Shown here one piece after another: positions 1 through 11,470 of a stretch of 44,000 bases of DNA; the stretch's first letter is position 1, and each line of letters begins with the position of its first letter. The translations under genes were made by a program, and so were the position numbers. Below the pieces are notes generated by a model. That model did not search any database. It was not told the origin of the DNA and saw only the letters and a program-made list of their open reading frames with translations. The stretch comes from Glandiceps talaboti. Lineage: Eukaryota > Hemichordata > Enteropneusta > Spengelidae. The DNA lies in the NCBI RefSeq assembly GCF_964340395.1, contig NC_135558.1, positions 5,718,501-5,762,500 on the forward strand, written 5' to 3'.

Positions 1-589
1 TAAGTATTCTTGATCTGCCGCTTTAAATTTAGGTGTTAAGGAAAACGAGCATCATGACGTCTTTGCCTTGAGACATCAAATAAGTCTTGTGATTGATTAA
101 TTCACCAAGTCCATGGACTGTCAAGTGTAGATTCTCATTTAATAAAATGTGATGATTTCCCTCCAGGCAGCCAACTTAGTTGACATTGGTGAATGGTGAT
201 AGATATTCCTGAACTTCTCCACTGTCAGCTGTCAAGTTCTACTGTTAATTACTAAATGTACCGTCACAATCTATTTTTAATTGCTGTCGAGTTCAAACTA
301 CATTAATTAATCAATTAACTGTCAAATTCTCGTCTAAATCAATGTCAAGTTCTTAAGTAATTAGTCAATTTATTATCAAGATCTAGTTATGATCAGGTTG
401 TATAAATTCCAGTATTAAAATCAATGAGATTAAATGCCCATGTTTGAATCCCATGTCATCACATTAGCGCTGTTGTATCAGTGAAGCCATATTGGTTTGG
501 GGATTATTCATTTGTTCTGGATCAACATTTCCTATGTTTTTTGCCGCATGGAATTTTGAATCAGAAATCCAATCTGTTTTCCCGTATCC

Positions 590-775
590 ACCTACACTGA
601 AACTGGTTTTGAACCAATTCAAAGTATTAAAATCGATTTGAAACCGAAGCAAGTAAATCAATTCAAAGCTATCATTCAATACATTACATCGAGTGGGGAC
701 AGAAACCAATTTTGAAGCAATAATTGAATCGATTTAGTTTGAATTGGTTTTAAACCGAGTCAGATGGTGACAGGA
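590..775. repeat. Dispersed repeat, copy A
   Basis: Contains repeated gaattggtttnaaaccga-type words and a gtggggacagaaacc core. A second relative lies at about 3938-4185 with the same gattcaaaactgaa and ctgtccccat words. The ends are not sharply defined. Confidence 0.5.
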
Positions 776-2452
776 TTTATATATCTACCAGACAATTGTT
801 TGTCACACCCAAACGTTAATCCTAATCGGAAGCACCCTATAGTGAAAGCCAAAGGCATTGGGTATAGTTTGACCTTTGACCGTATAATGTTCAACCTCTC
901 CCAAGTCAAAATCTACTTCTATATCAATGTACACTTGATGACTATGTCAACATCCCTGACCTAGTTAAGGATAATTTGTCAATTTCACAGCAGGCAGTGT
1001 AGGAAAGGAATGCCCATTTCCTAAACTCCATTAACTTAGTTATCAATGAGTACTGGCATATGTGTTCTCTAGGCACCTGGGTCTGAAAACCACACTCCTT
1101 TCTTTAAATTGACTGCAACTCCTTAGAGTATGAAGTGTTGTAACAGAAGTTGTAAATTCTGATATAACAACATTTGGCACAGTTCACTGACTATGCCAGC
1201 ACATGTGTCCCATCAATCCCAAATTCTATGTGCATGAGATCAAAGCACTGATTGTGTTTCATTTCAGATGTCTAAGAGGGAAGAACGCAATTTATACACA
1301 TGTTATTAAATTTGAGAAATGTTAGTACATGGAAATCATGAGGTTGTATTGTCAAAATTTGTATTCTTATCAGGCCCGAAAAAAAAAATTGTTTGGTTCC
1401 AGTTACCCGACCCCACCTAGTTTTTCCCTGCCAACCCTAAACTTTTATTCAATATTTGAAAATAAAATGAAATTGCAAAAATCGTGAAGTCTCGTGAGAA
1501 ATAGTGGATGCGGCAACTGACATCAACTTAAAAAGACAATACAAAACTGTTCTTCCAATCTGTAATGGCTGTACATCTGATGAGAAGAAACCAATAACAC
1601 AGAGACCATATGGAAAACAACGGAAAACATAATTACCTGAACTCGACACTCGCACATAAAAAAAAACCTTCCAACCCCCACCTATTCTAAAATTGAACAT
1701 AATTGGAACCACACAGACAGTGTTTTTTCTTTTATCATAGGCCTCATCCAGATTGAAAATACAAACTCTTATATTAGAGTTAAGGACTCACCACGTGTTA
1801 CTCACTTTTCTCATGGCCAAATGAAAAACATTGAAGTCACTACACTTTCACTAATAAACATGGACTAATAGTCTTTTTTTCCAAGTACAAAAAGTTTGAG
1901 AGGATTGTCTCTGAGAGTGAGCTTGAGACAGTTCACTTGTACTTTAGAGACAGTCATGTGTGAATATCATTATCAAATATCAACAAGAATTCCTATCATG
2001 GTTCACCAACTGCTGTGATCAACTTAAAGTTATTAACTGAAAATTATAGCATTTTAAAGTCTAGGGTTTCAGTCCCAGGTTCTCACATTGGTGTTAACGT
2101 ATCAGTGAAGCAATAAGGATTGCATGAACTTGTTCTTTTGTCCTGGACCAACTTTTGTATAGGTCTGCCAAAGAACTGTTTTATCACCCACATTTATCCT
2201 ATTTAAATCTGAACTGGTCCTTGTACATGTAGCCGTAGTCTTAGAAATTTCATTATTTTGTTAATTTTGCTTGCTTGAAACGGTCCATTTATTTTCATTA
2301 GTGAAATCACCCTTCAACCAGTCACTGACTTTATTGGCTTGACATCCTTGTGTAAATAGTATAAATAAACAGTTCAGACCCTGAAATCATTTGTCAACAA
2401 ATTTCAATTTGTGAGATGTTGATAAATTTGTGAGATGTTGATAGGATGTGAT

Positions 2453-2494
2453 ATCCATCCACCCTCCACCAATGTTGGTGGAGGGTCTATGGAT
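2453..2494. repeat. Short perfect hairpin
   Basis: Bases 2461-2472 (accctccaccaa) are the exact reverse complement of 2475-2486, with a two-base loop. Flanking atccat and atggat extend the symmetry. No gene is adjacent. Confidence 0.75.
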
Positions 2495-3026
2495 TAGCTT
2501 TACATGTTTCAATGTAGTAAGTGTGTGATGTGTACATGTAGGTCAATTAAAAAGAAATCAAATTAGGGGAAAAAAAGACACCTACTTAGTTGAGTGGTAC
2601 TTTTCCACTATTTTTCAAACCTCAAGGCTCAAGAATAACTAAGGGAGGGGGAGGGGTAGGAATGCACTAAACTTTTTATTCATTCCTTTATTTGTACCAT
2701 AGCTATTGAGTGTCCTGGCATGTAGTCAAAAGACCCTCAAAATCATTGCTGATGTTCTTGAATATTCAGCCTTGTCAAAAAACACAGGTAAAGAGTGTGT
2801 TTTCAGATCAGCTTTGCATTTACACTGCCAAACAATGCAATCCATGGCCCGCCTAAAGCTTTCCATACATATTACATGACATGTCTTCTTCGTTATCAGC
2901 CAGACCTTACGACATGTACTGGTCAGTGTTCTCCTCAGATGATAATGATAGTATTTAAACGAAATGCACAGCAAAATAGTTCATTGTTGTGTTAAATTAA
3001 TCCCTATTGTTTTCTTGTAATCTTAG

Positions 3027-3156
3027 CGTGGCACCTTCTAATCTGTCATGGCCTGAGGAAACCCTGCACATAGCATGGTACACCTACACAGTGTCACTCT
3101 TTCAAACTAAAGCAATACCTCATTGCTTCGTCACACCAGACACCAAATTAAAGCTG
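3027..3156 (+). other. Exon-like segment of unknown status
   Basis: A pyrimidine-rich acceptor (tgtaatcttag) and a strong donor (CTG|gtaaga) bound 130 bases that are open in one frame, reading VAPSNLSWPEETLHIAWYTY onward. The segment is less AT-rich than its surroundings and would end at phase 0, as the next NOS1AP exon requires. The protein has no PTB likeness and I do not recognise it, so it is a cryptic or alternative exon at best. Confidence 0.25.
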
Positions 3157-3937
3157 GTAAGAATACGTACACTTACAGCTCTATATTTAGCGTTTTAAAA
3201 AAAGCTTTTCTGGTTTGATTACTGGTAGTAATTGTCATGGGCCAGGCTATCCATTGTGGTATAGTGGTGTAGTTAGTGGCACAGTGCCAGTTTGCAATTA
3301 TAGAATGTTTTGTTGTAGAAAGAGGCTACTGTGGAATCTGAGCTAAATGATGATCAGCATGGCTAATTGAGGGGTACTTTAGAAGATTTGTATGATCTTT
3401 GAATAAATTAAATTCAGTGTTTTCAAAGATCTTGGAACACTGAACACAATAACATTCAATGAACTTTTACACTGTTCTGTCTGTGTACAGTTATATTACA
3501 GTAACTTGATTCTATCCTACAGTATAGATCTATGCAATTTAGAATGTGGTTTTGTCACCAACAAAGTTGTAAGAAATAGCCCGATCTTCAACAAGTGTTG
3601 ACAGTTTGTAGCCATCACAGCCATCCTGTTTCTGTCACCCCTAATACATGTAAGCTGTCAGCAAGTTGTGGTGTGAGTTAGATTCGGGTCAAAGTTCATG
3701 ACCTGTTTGAAAGTGCTTGGTGTTGGCAAGACCTAGAATGTATACCACAAAACATGTATATGTACCCTGTAACAAATTGTATATGACAAATGTAGTGGGC
3801 TACCATAAATAAAATGTTACTAGCAGTAACCTTTGACCTCCGATTTTCAACAAATTCTAAACAAAGTGTCATTTATAGTAAAGCAGACAGTTTATGTCAC
3901 CAGCTAAACCTTGTCCTCCACACTTGCTGATCTGGCG

Positions 3938-4185
3938 TGACAGTAACCCTTTCCCCACCTGAATTGATTCAAAACTGAATTCAAACTGAATTCATTCAGT
4001 TAAATCAGTTTGAAACTGGTTTCTGTCCCCATGGAAAAACTGAGGAATTGATTTGAATTGGTTCAGTTTTGCTTATGTGTCATTTTCAAAATCAGTTGAA
4101 AATGATTTTAGTGCAGAAAAGAGAACTGGCTTAGATTCAATTTCAAACCGATTCAAAGTTCAAGATGGGGACAGGGCTACTATTT
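3938..4185. repeat. Dispersed repeat, copy B, with inverted ends
   Basis: The left side (cctttccccacctgaattga) is roughly the reverse complement of the right side (gatggggacaggg). The inside carries gaattcaaactgaattc-type words shared with the copy at 590-775. It looks like a fold-back or MITE-type element. Confidence 0.5.
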
Positions 4186-6972
4186 GTGGTGAATGACATT
4201 TTCAAACCAGATAGCCAAGTCTGTAGACTATCTATAGTATAGATCTATATGAGATCCCAGTGTTTTTCAGTGTGCTTGTTAGTGGCTTAGTGAACACAGA
4301 ACAGAATAAGATCCACCGCTGATACAATCATTCAACATTCAGCAATCACTGAGAATTATCAATTGTTGCCATGGTAATAGGAAAGATAGATACCTAATTA
4401 GGCTTATTACATCACAGCTAAATGTCATCAAAGAGTCATTTTGTCTGTTTGAAATGGTTGATAGCACTCAATGTGATATGATCTAAGTTACCTATATATA
4501 TAACAACAGGTACAAAACTGTGTTTGGTGACTCAGTGCATTTACAAATTCAGGATAGAGATTGTATATGGAAGCATCTGACCTTTTACAGTTACATGTAC
4601 ATACGTAGGCTGTTTGAGCATGGCTAGAAAACATATTATCTGGCCACAAGGGTATTATTCTATGTACATTTCAAGTTATACAAATGTTAATCTGTCAATA
4701 CACTTTGGACTACATGTCCAATTTTAGCGGATCTGTCCGCCAAACAGGCTAACAAAATCTTTTATTTTATGTTACCAAATGTACACCTACATGACATTAT
4801 AATTTATGCAAATGTTAACCTGTCTAGACACATTGGCATGGATGTCAAATCTGTGATAATGTTCAGAGATTTACAGATCTTTGACATGAAAATATTGATG
4901 ATGAAAATAATATTCAATGTGTAAATTTCATTGAATTTTAAGTATTGGATATGTGTTTAAACACCCTGTCATGAATTGATGTACTGGGTAGATTGTCTTG
5001 TTACATAATTGTCTGATCTGTCTTATCATTCCAAACAAATATATTCTTTAACAGAAAAAGTTCTCAATAGGAAACTTGAAAACCCACCATCTTGAATATC
5101 ATGAATGTTGCATCATGGGAAATATGATAAATATTCATCACTTATAATTTGTAGCAATCTTGTTACAGTGTTTGTAACCACAAATACAAACCACCACCCT
5201 ATTATAGGTTTGTTGTATAATAACTCCAGATGAGGCACTACGACAACTACAGATAATCCCATAGTCCTTTGCAGCTGAGAATGCTGTCTGAATTGCAAGT
5301 TCCCTATGAATCCCATTTTAAAAGTTAATTTGAAATAAAATTTTACTACATTGTAACTTTGTGGATATCGATGTAATAATATGCGACTGACCAGCACTTT
5401 TGGAGCTGGGGAGAAACCATGGCCATCAAGATTAATATTTCCTTGTGTATACATACATTCATACAAAATTACCCATATTCTTTTGCTTATGAAACTTACA
5501 CAACACTGAGATGTCTGCACATTTATTATTTCTCAATATATACACTTATTTGTAGAACGTAAAATTGAGCAAAGATAGCTTTAAATTAAGACTGCGCAAA
5601 ATTTATCATTGCGATACTTCCCGGATGCCTTATCTCCATACCCTGTGGTTTAATTGTTATATAAGTGACATCCAGTGACTTTTTTCAGGTCTGGATGGAA
5701 GATAACGAAAGGTCATGAAATCTGTACATCAGTTGCAGAGATCTCCATCGCTTGAATACCTGTCGTAAAATTAATCACCGACAGTGTACAACCTGACCTC
5801 AATCCCTAAGTCGATTTGTCAGAATCCGCTGGAATTGCGTGTTAAATGTAGAAATTTCTTTTTTCTCGGCTTAAACTGTCCAATGGGATTTGCAGTTAAG
5901 CGTGAAATTTCTCATTTCCCTGAATTTTACCTCTGTTTAGATTTATGTACAAATTGATGACTGTGTGCTTGGTTTGTGTACGGCAAACATCAGGGGATCA
6001 GTTATCAATGGTGGCCTACAGTCAGATTCCAATCAAGCAATCCATTATTTGAATGTATTTTGTTGCAAGTATGACATGCTCTGATAAGCAAAAACCCATT
6101 TGGCTTTTATCTAAAGCCTTTGAATCAGTCTTTGTACTAGGTACGTGTGTACAGGATTGAGGCAATAACTGATAATGCTAGTTTTATCGTCAGAGGAGTT
6201 TGAAATATACCAAAATGAAGCTTGCATGTTGTTGTGATAGATCATTCCGAATGCTAGCTCAGTCCTACCTTTGTACTAAGTTTTGTTCCTGTACACTAGA
6301 ATAGATTATTTTCCAAGATAAAATTTGGGGCTAGCACATTTTTTTAAAACTCCGAATACAACCTTGTAGAATGTAGTTCCAATGATTTCTGTATTACTCT
6401 CCAAACATATTTGACATAAATTATTATAATTCCAAAATATCACTTATCAGGCTGTACAGTTGAAAACAAAAATGTATTTTACTTTTAAAAAATTCTTTTG
6501 AATTTACCACACATTTTGTTTTCACAAGTTATAACTATGATCATTTGAGATGGTCTCTATCATTACAAAAAAAGAGTGGATGTTTTGGGTACTTTAGACT
6601 TACATTTTGTAAGTATAGTGCAAATTCGAAATATGAAATTGACGGATATACCAATATGCACTGGACACAAACATTGTACATTTTTTGTCATGCAGTATTT
6701 TCTATAATTACTGTTGATACTGTTGTCAACGTTACTGTGTAAGTTTATCAGTATGACTAAGTGACTTTACATGTTCATAAGTGCATCACTGCTTTTACCA
6801 GATTACTTCTAATACTATTTGGAATTGTTTCCAAAGGTACATGTACAGAGTATTCTATATATTTACTGTGTGCATTAAGTCGTGTTCTTAATCTTTTCAT
6901 CAAAGCTATATTTTATCTGGTCAAGCACTGCTGGTGCTATTCAAATGTTTCTGTACATTGTGTGTGTCTACG

Positions 6973-7105
6973 TGTATGTATGTATGTATGTATGTATGTA
7001 TGTATGTATGTATGTATGTATGTATGTATGTATGTATTTATTTATGTATGTATGTATGTATGTATGTATGTATGTGTGTATGTATCATGTGTGTGTATGT
7101 ATGTA

Positions 7106-7138
<33 letters not shown>

Positions 7139-7261
7139 ATGTATGTATGTATGTATGTATGTATGTATGCATGCATGCATCATTGCATGTCTGTCTGTAT
7201 GTATGTATGTATGTATTTATGTATGTATGTATGTATGTCTATGTAGAGGTATGTATGTATC

Positions 7262-7290
<29 letters not shown>
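6973..7290. repeat. Compound TATG / GT / TCTA microsatellite
   Basis: Runs of tatg interrupted by tgtg, atgc and ctat units cover over 300 bases. Long open frames of Cys-Met-Tyr-Val repeats here are artefacts of the tetranucleotide. Confidence 0.95.
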
Positions 7291-7292
<2 letters not shown>

Positions 7293-7874
7293 GTTCTGTC
7301 ACCAAATAGCCACTGTTATGTTCATTAGTCAGTACCATTACCATCGTTACACTAGTAATGTGTTGGTAGTTGCCATGGCCATGTGAGCAGTCTGTCAGTA
7401 CTGTTGCCATAGCTACTCTAATACTAGTGTGTTGGCACCCTCACAACCTATATACATAGTATAGACATTGGGGCTACTATCCCGAGGCCCAGTGAATTCA
7501 ATGTATGTTGTATTGTAATGCGAATATGAGGTTAATTTTAATACACTGTTTTACAAATGTCTGCCTGACTTCAAACAGAGCTCTACTTCATTGACAAGCA
7601 CATCAGTTGATTATTGTTAACCCCGGGTTGTTCTCAATAGTTTTGTACATAGTGATGTATATGGGGTAATTTAGTAGTGGTGTATATTTACAGTGCAAAC
7701 AATCTCATATCACGGCATCACCCCTGTGTAATGTACAAAGTAGTTTTTGTCACAGATGAATTAATACTTAAGTTACTTGCTCATTTATCAATGTCAGAGT
7801 TTTAGTAAATAACAGTTTTATTTAGTATGATGCAAAGTATCAAATTTTCTAGCAAGTCAACTAAGGTCCTTAGA

Positions 7875-8106
7875 GAGAGAGTGTGTGTGTGTATGTGTGT
7901 ATGTGTGTATGTATGTATGTGTGTGTGTATGTGTGTCTGTCTGTCTGTCTGTCTCTGTCTGACAGACTGTTTAGGTGTGTATGTATGTATATATGTACGT
8001 ATGTATGTGTATGCATGTGTATGTATGTGCATGCATGCAAATGTATGTACGTTCATATGCTGTACGATTGTATTCTATGTTTATATGTGTTTGTTTGTTT
8101 GTTTGT
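7875..8106. repeat. Compound GT / TATG / CTGT microsatellite
   Basis: Starts with agagag then gt, tatg, ctgt and again tatg units, ending in a ttgtttg run. Open frames on both strands are repeat artefacts. Confidence 0.93.
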
Positions 8107-8899
8107 GTGATGACAGACTTCAACCAACTACACGTATAAATCAAATTGTTGTGAGTGACAAAACTTTAAAAAGTATGATATTTAGCTTATCTGTAGTAAT
8201 TTAAAGCATACGCTTCATGACAAATAATTCCACTGTTGTCACACTTACAAATTTATGGTCTTAGACATACAGCCGACTTATTTGAACAGCATTGTGTGAA
8301 ACATGTTCTCCATAGAGACTAGACTTAGTTTATTGCAATTTCATTTTCCATCAGACAAGGTATTTGTGAGGCGATTAATGGTGGTCAGATATTGAGTTGG
8401 GAATATAAACAAGTGAAGAATGGCACTTGATGGTATAAATAAATCAAAAATCGTGTCTATTTGGTTTGGATATGCTTGCCAATATGTCATTTTTTTCACC
8501 TTGATAAAGCTGGAGTCTGTATTTCAATGTTTCTATGTTTCCAGTCTGCCTTCTTGCCGTCAAACAGTGAAAGTGTGTTACCTCTGAGGTTGTTAATTGA
8601 TCTCTGCTGGGAATAGACAATGATTTATCAAGATTGTAATGGTACTTTGGGATGCTATCACTAAGAACTTTAATTCTGTAGCTTTAAATCCCTCTTGAGC
8701 CAGTGTCACTGGATTGTAAATAAAATATGATCTGTAGCCGACTTATCTACATCTAGGACTTAGCAGACAACGCACTCAAATTCCAACATATGCAGAATTT
8801 ATGATGGTTGACCTGAGTCACAGTGTTGGTTCATATACAGAGACTCCATGTTTGAACCAAAGAATTGCTGATACACAGCAAGCTAGTATATACATGTAG

Positions 8900-9215
8900 T
8901 ACTAAGCAGGTAACATCTACCAGAGTTTCCACAATATTTTACTTGTGTCACCCATTAAAATTATTTTACAAAACCAGGTTACATGTATATACAAATTTGA
9001 CCAGATTCCCCCATCCCCATCCCCACCCCCACCCCCACCCCCACCCCATTGCCAGGGTTATCCATTAAAACTATGTACAAAGTATTGAAATCTATGCAGG
9101 TTTACCAGATTTCCCTTCTGTTGCCAGAGTTCTGCACCACAATTATGCTACAAGTACATGTACGAGGTACAAATGTCTGGAACTCCTCCATTACCAGGGT
9201 TCCTGACCAAAATTA
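8900..9215. repeat. Imperfect tandem repeat with TTACCAGGGTT core
   Basis: Blocks of about 75 bases recur, each with a taccagggtt-like word, a taaaattatg-like word and tacaagtaca. The same core on the other strand makes up the array at 16620-16737, so the two belong to one family. Confidence 0.5.
9008..9048. repeat. CCCCCA microsatellite
   Basis: About seven units of ccccca or ccccat. It sits within a zone of ttgccagggtt repeats (about 8900-9215). Confidence 0.9.
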
Positions 9216-11356
9216 GGGCAGAAGGTACATGTACCTCCCCTGTTTTTTAGGTTTCAAACATTTGCAATCCATTGAATAAATTGAAAGTTTGAAACTAGTT
9301 GTTCAAAAGTAACTTTATTCTTTTTAATGAGGACAGCTGTCAAGGAAATCATTGTCAGTGTAAGTTTAAAGTTCTCTTTTGAATTTCATGTGGCATGAGG
9401 GCATTTTTCAATGTCACAACTTGCTGTCTTGTTCAAGACCTGTTGAAATACAGGTAGACATGTTTCTTGCCAAGCAGACAAGTTAATGTGTCATTTGTAT
9501 CACTTAATCACAAGTGTGTACCTCCATCAATGTTTTTGCTGAAGTTTTGGTAACCCTGGTAACAGCATTGGGAATTCAAGTAGACCGAGCATAGTTTCCC
9601 ATACACTGAAAATGTACTACCAATGTGTATCCTGCCATAATTTTGTTCTTGAACCACAATAAAGTAAGTGAGAAAAGATTTTATCAATATGCACATGTAG
9701 TTATCAATCACATCGACAAAAACACCTTCCATCCAGACTACATGCCAACATTTATATAGTCATGGCATTTTAAACAAAATTGTAGAATTTTAGATTGCTG
9801 TCATAAACTGAAACTATATTGTCGTAAACCATAGCCTCTTTATGGCACAGTGCTTGTGAGAATGTGTGAGAATGTGAAACTATTGCCAAATGGATCTCAG
9901 GGACAGATTGTTAAAAAAAAATTTCATATTTTCAAGAGCATTGTCATACGTAGGCTTATGAATACAAATTTCTCAATTTCAAAGCGCAAGGAAACAATTT
10001 TGTTCGTGTTTTCCACCAAAAAAAATTATTTTTGCTCAAAGATCTTAAACTACTACGATGCAGTGTTGTTGGCCTTTACTTTTTAGAGAAAAAAAGTCTG
10101 GTTTCAAAGAGAGAGAAAATCCCAAATTTGTGATTTGTATATTTTTTGTCATGTGTAATCTAGACTTAGATAAACATGTTTACAAATTTGTGCAAAACTG
10201 GAGCTAATTTGTACATGTAGGCTCTATCATCACAATGCTGTCTACTTTGTATATCGTCTTCTCCCTAAAGTGCACTTTTACATGTAGTATGATCTCGTAT
10301 ACTGTTTGCATTTGCTTGCTAAAGGCTAATGTTACAGTGAAAGCCAATCAGTATTTTGTCTAGAGTTTACTCTTTTCAGTAATGACTTCATCTTTATACA
10401 TACATTTTTTAATTATCTTTACATTTTGATGTGGAAATGTGAAACAGTGCTAGTCTAAGAGTAGAAAGGCTTTGAGATCATTACAGGTAACGTAATGTTA
10501 GTTGTTCCCCCCAAGGCAGATCAGTTTTGGTTTACGTGACTTCGAAAATATAAAACTGATCAACGCATGTCATTTATTTCACGTCTGTCTGGCTTAGAAA
10601 ATGGACTAAAAAACACAAAATTGTATTTTTAAAGTCTAGTTTTGGATTAAGTTAGTGTACACTTATATTTCATTTTGAGACATCTTTATCCATTTATTAG
10701 CTCTGAATACATTGTACATTTAAGACACTAAATCTACCTTTGTGTATTTGCTGATCACAAAATAATTCAATGTTCAGGAATAAGAAGAATGTCACAAAAC
10801 AGCTTTAAGTCTGTTACTACAAAATGAGTTTCCTTAGTCAAGCCACAATACAATCCAGAGCCAATCACTTTCACAGCCAGCAATTACCGCGTAATATTGC
10901 TTCCTTTATCAAATTATTCTCCGTGCTGAACTAGGTAAAATGAGGTTACATTGGGATTTTGACGCTATAAATTGACTAGTTGTGTTACCAAGTCATTTCC
11001 AGTCCAATAACTGTTTATACAGTAAATTGGAAATGCATGTTAAGGTGTGCAAGCCACAATGGATTTACAATGTACTGTCGTTTCACAAGAAGTGGAATGT
11101 ATGTGTAAGCCTACAGTAACTGTAATTAGAGTAGCACTTTCACCAGATGCAGGAAATGAAGATGTTTTTTCTGTACTCCTTTACTGGTACACAATTGTAT
11201 ATTAAGTTTATATGCTGTACATGTAAATGTAGGTGTGTATTTAGAAGACTACTGCTATATGACAGTCTGTCCGTCTTTCTGTCAATCTGTCTGTGGGTCT
11301 CTATCTAGCAGGCTGTAAATCTGTTGTTGTGTTACACTTCTACAAATGTATGATGT

Positions 11357-11360
<4 letters not shown>

Positions 11361-11427
<67 letters not shown>

Positions 11428-11470
11428 GCTCTCTCTTTCCTTCTCTCTCTCCTTCTCCCCCCCCCCCTCC
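11361..11470. repeat. TC microsatellite with C-rich end
   Basis: Long ctctct runs are interrupted by ctgtctgtctgt and end in a ten-C run. Ser-Leu frames here are artefacts. Confidence 0.95.

Larger units (their letters stand above)
1..6960. other. AT-rich non-coding DNA, probably NOS1AP 5' intron
   Basis: No exon resembling the first part of the NOS1AP PTB domain (YVGSLDVPRP type) was found by eye. The stretch contains two related repeat copies (about 590-775 and 3938-4185), a perfect hairpin at 2453-2494, a two-copy 20-bp duplication at about 2402-2443, and a possible cryptic exon at 3027-3156. An unassigned minus-strand frame of 135 codons (5520-5113) has no recognisable motif. Confidence 0.6.

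Noticed and set aside
6761-7386. Three overlapping frames of about 150 codons with CMYV repeats
   Set aside because: They are translations of the TATG microsatellite; an open frame through a tetranucleotide repeat is expected and there is no coding flank.
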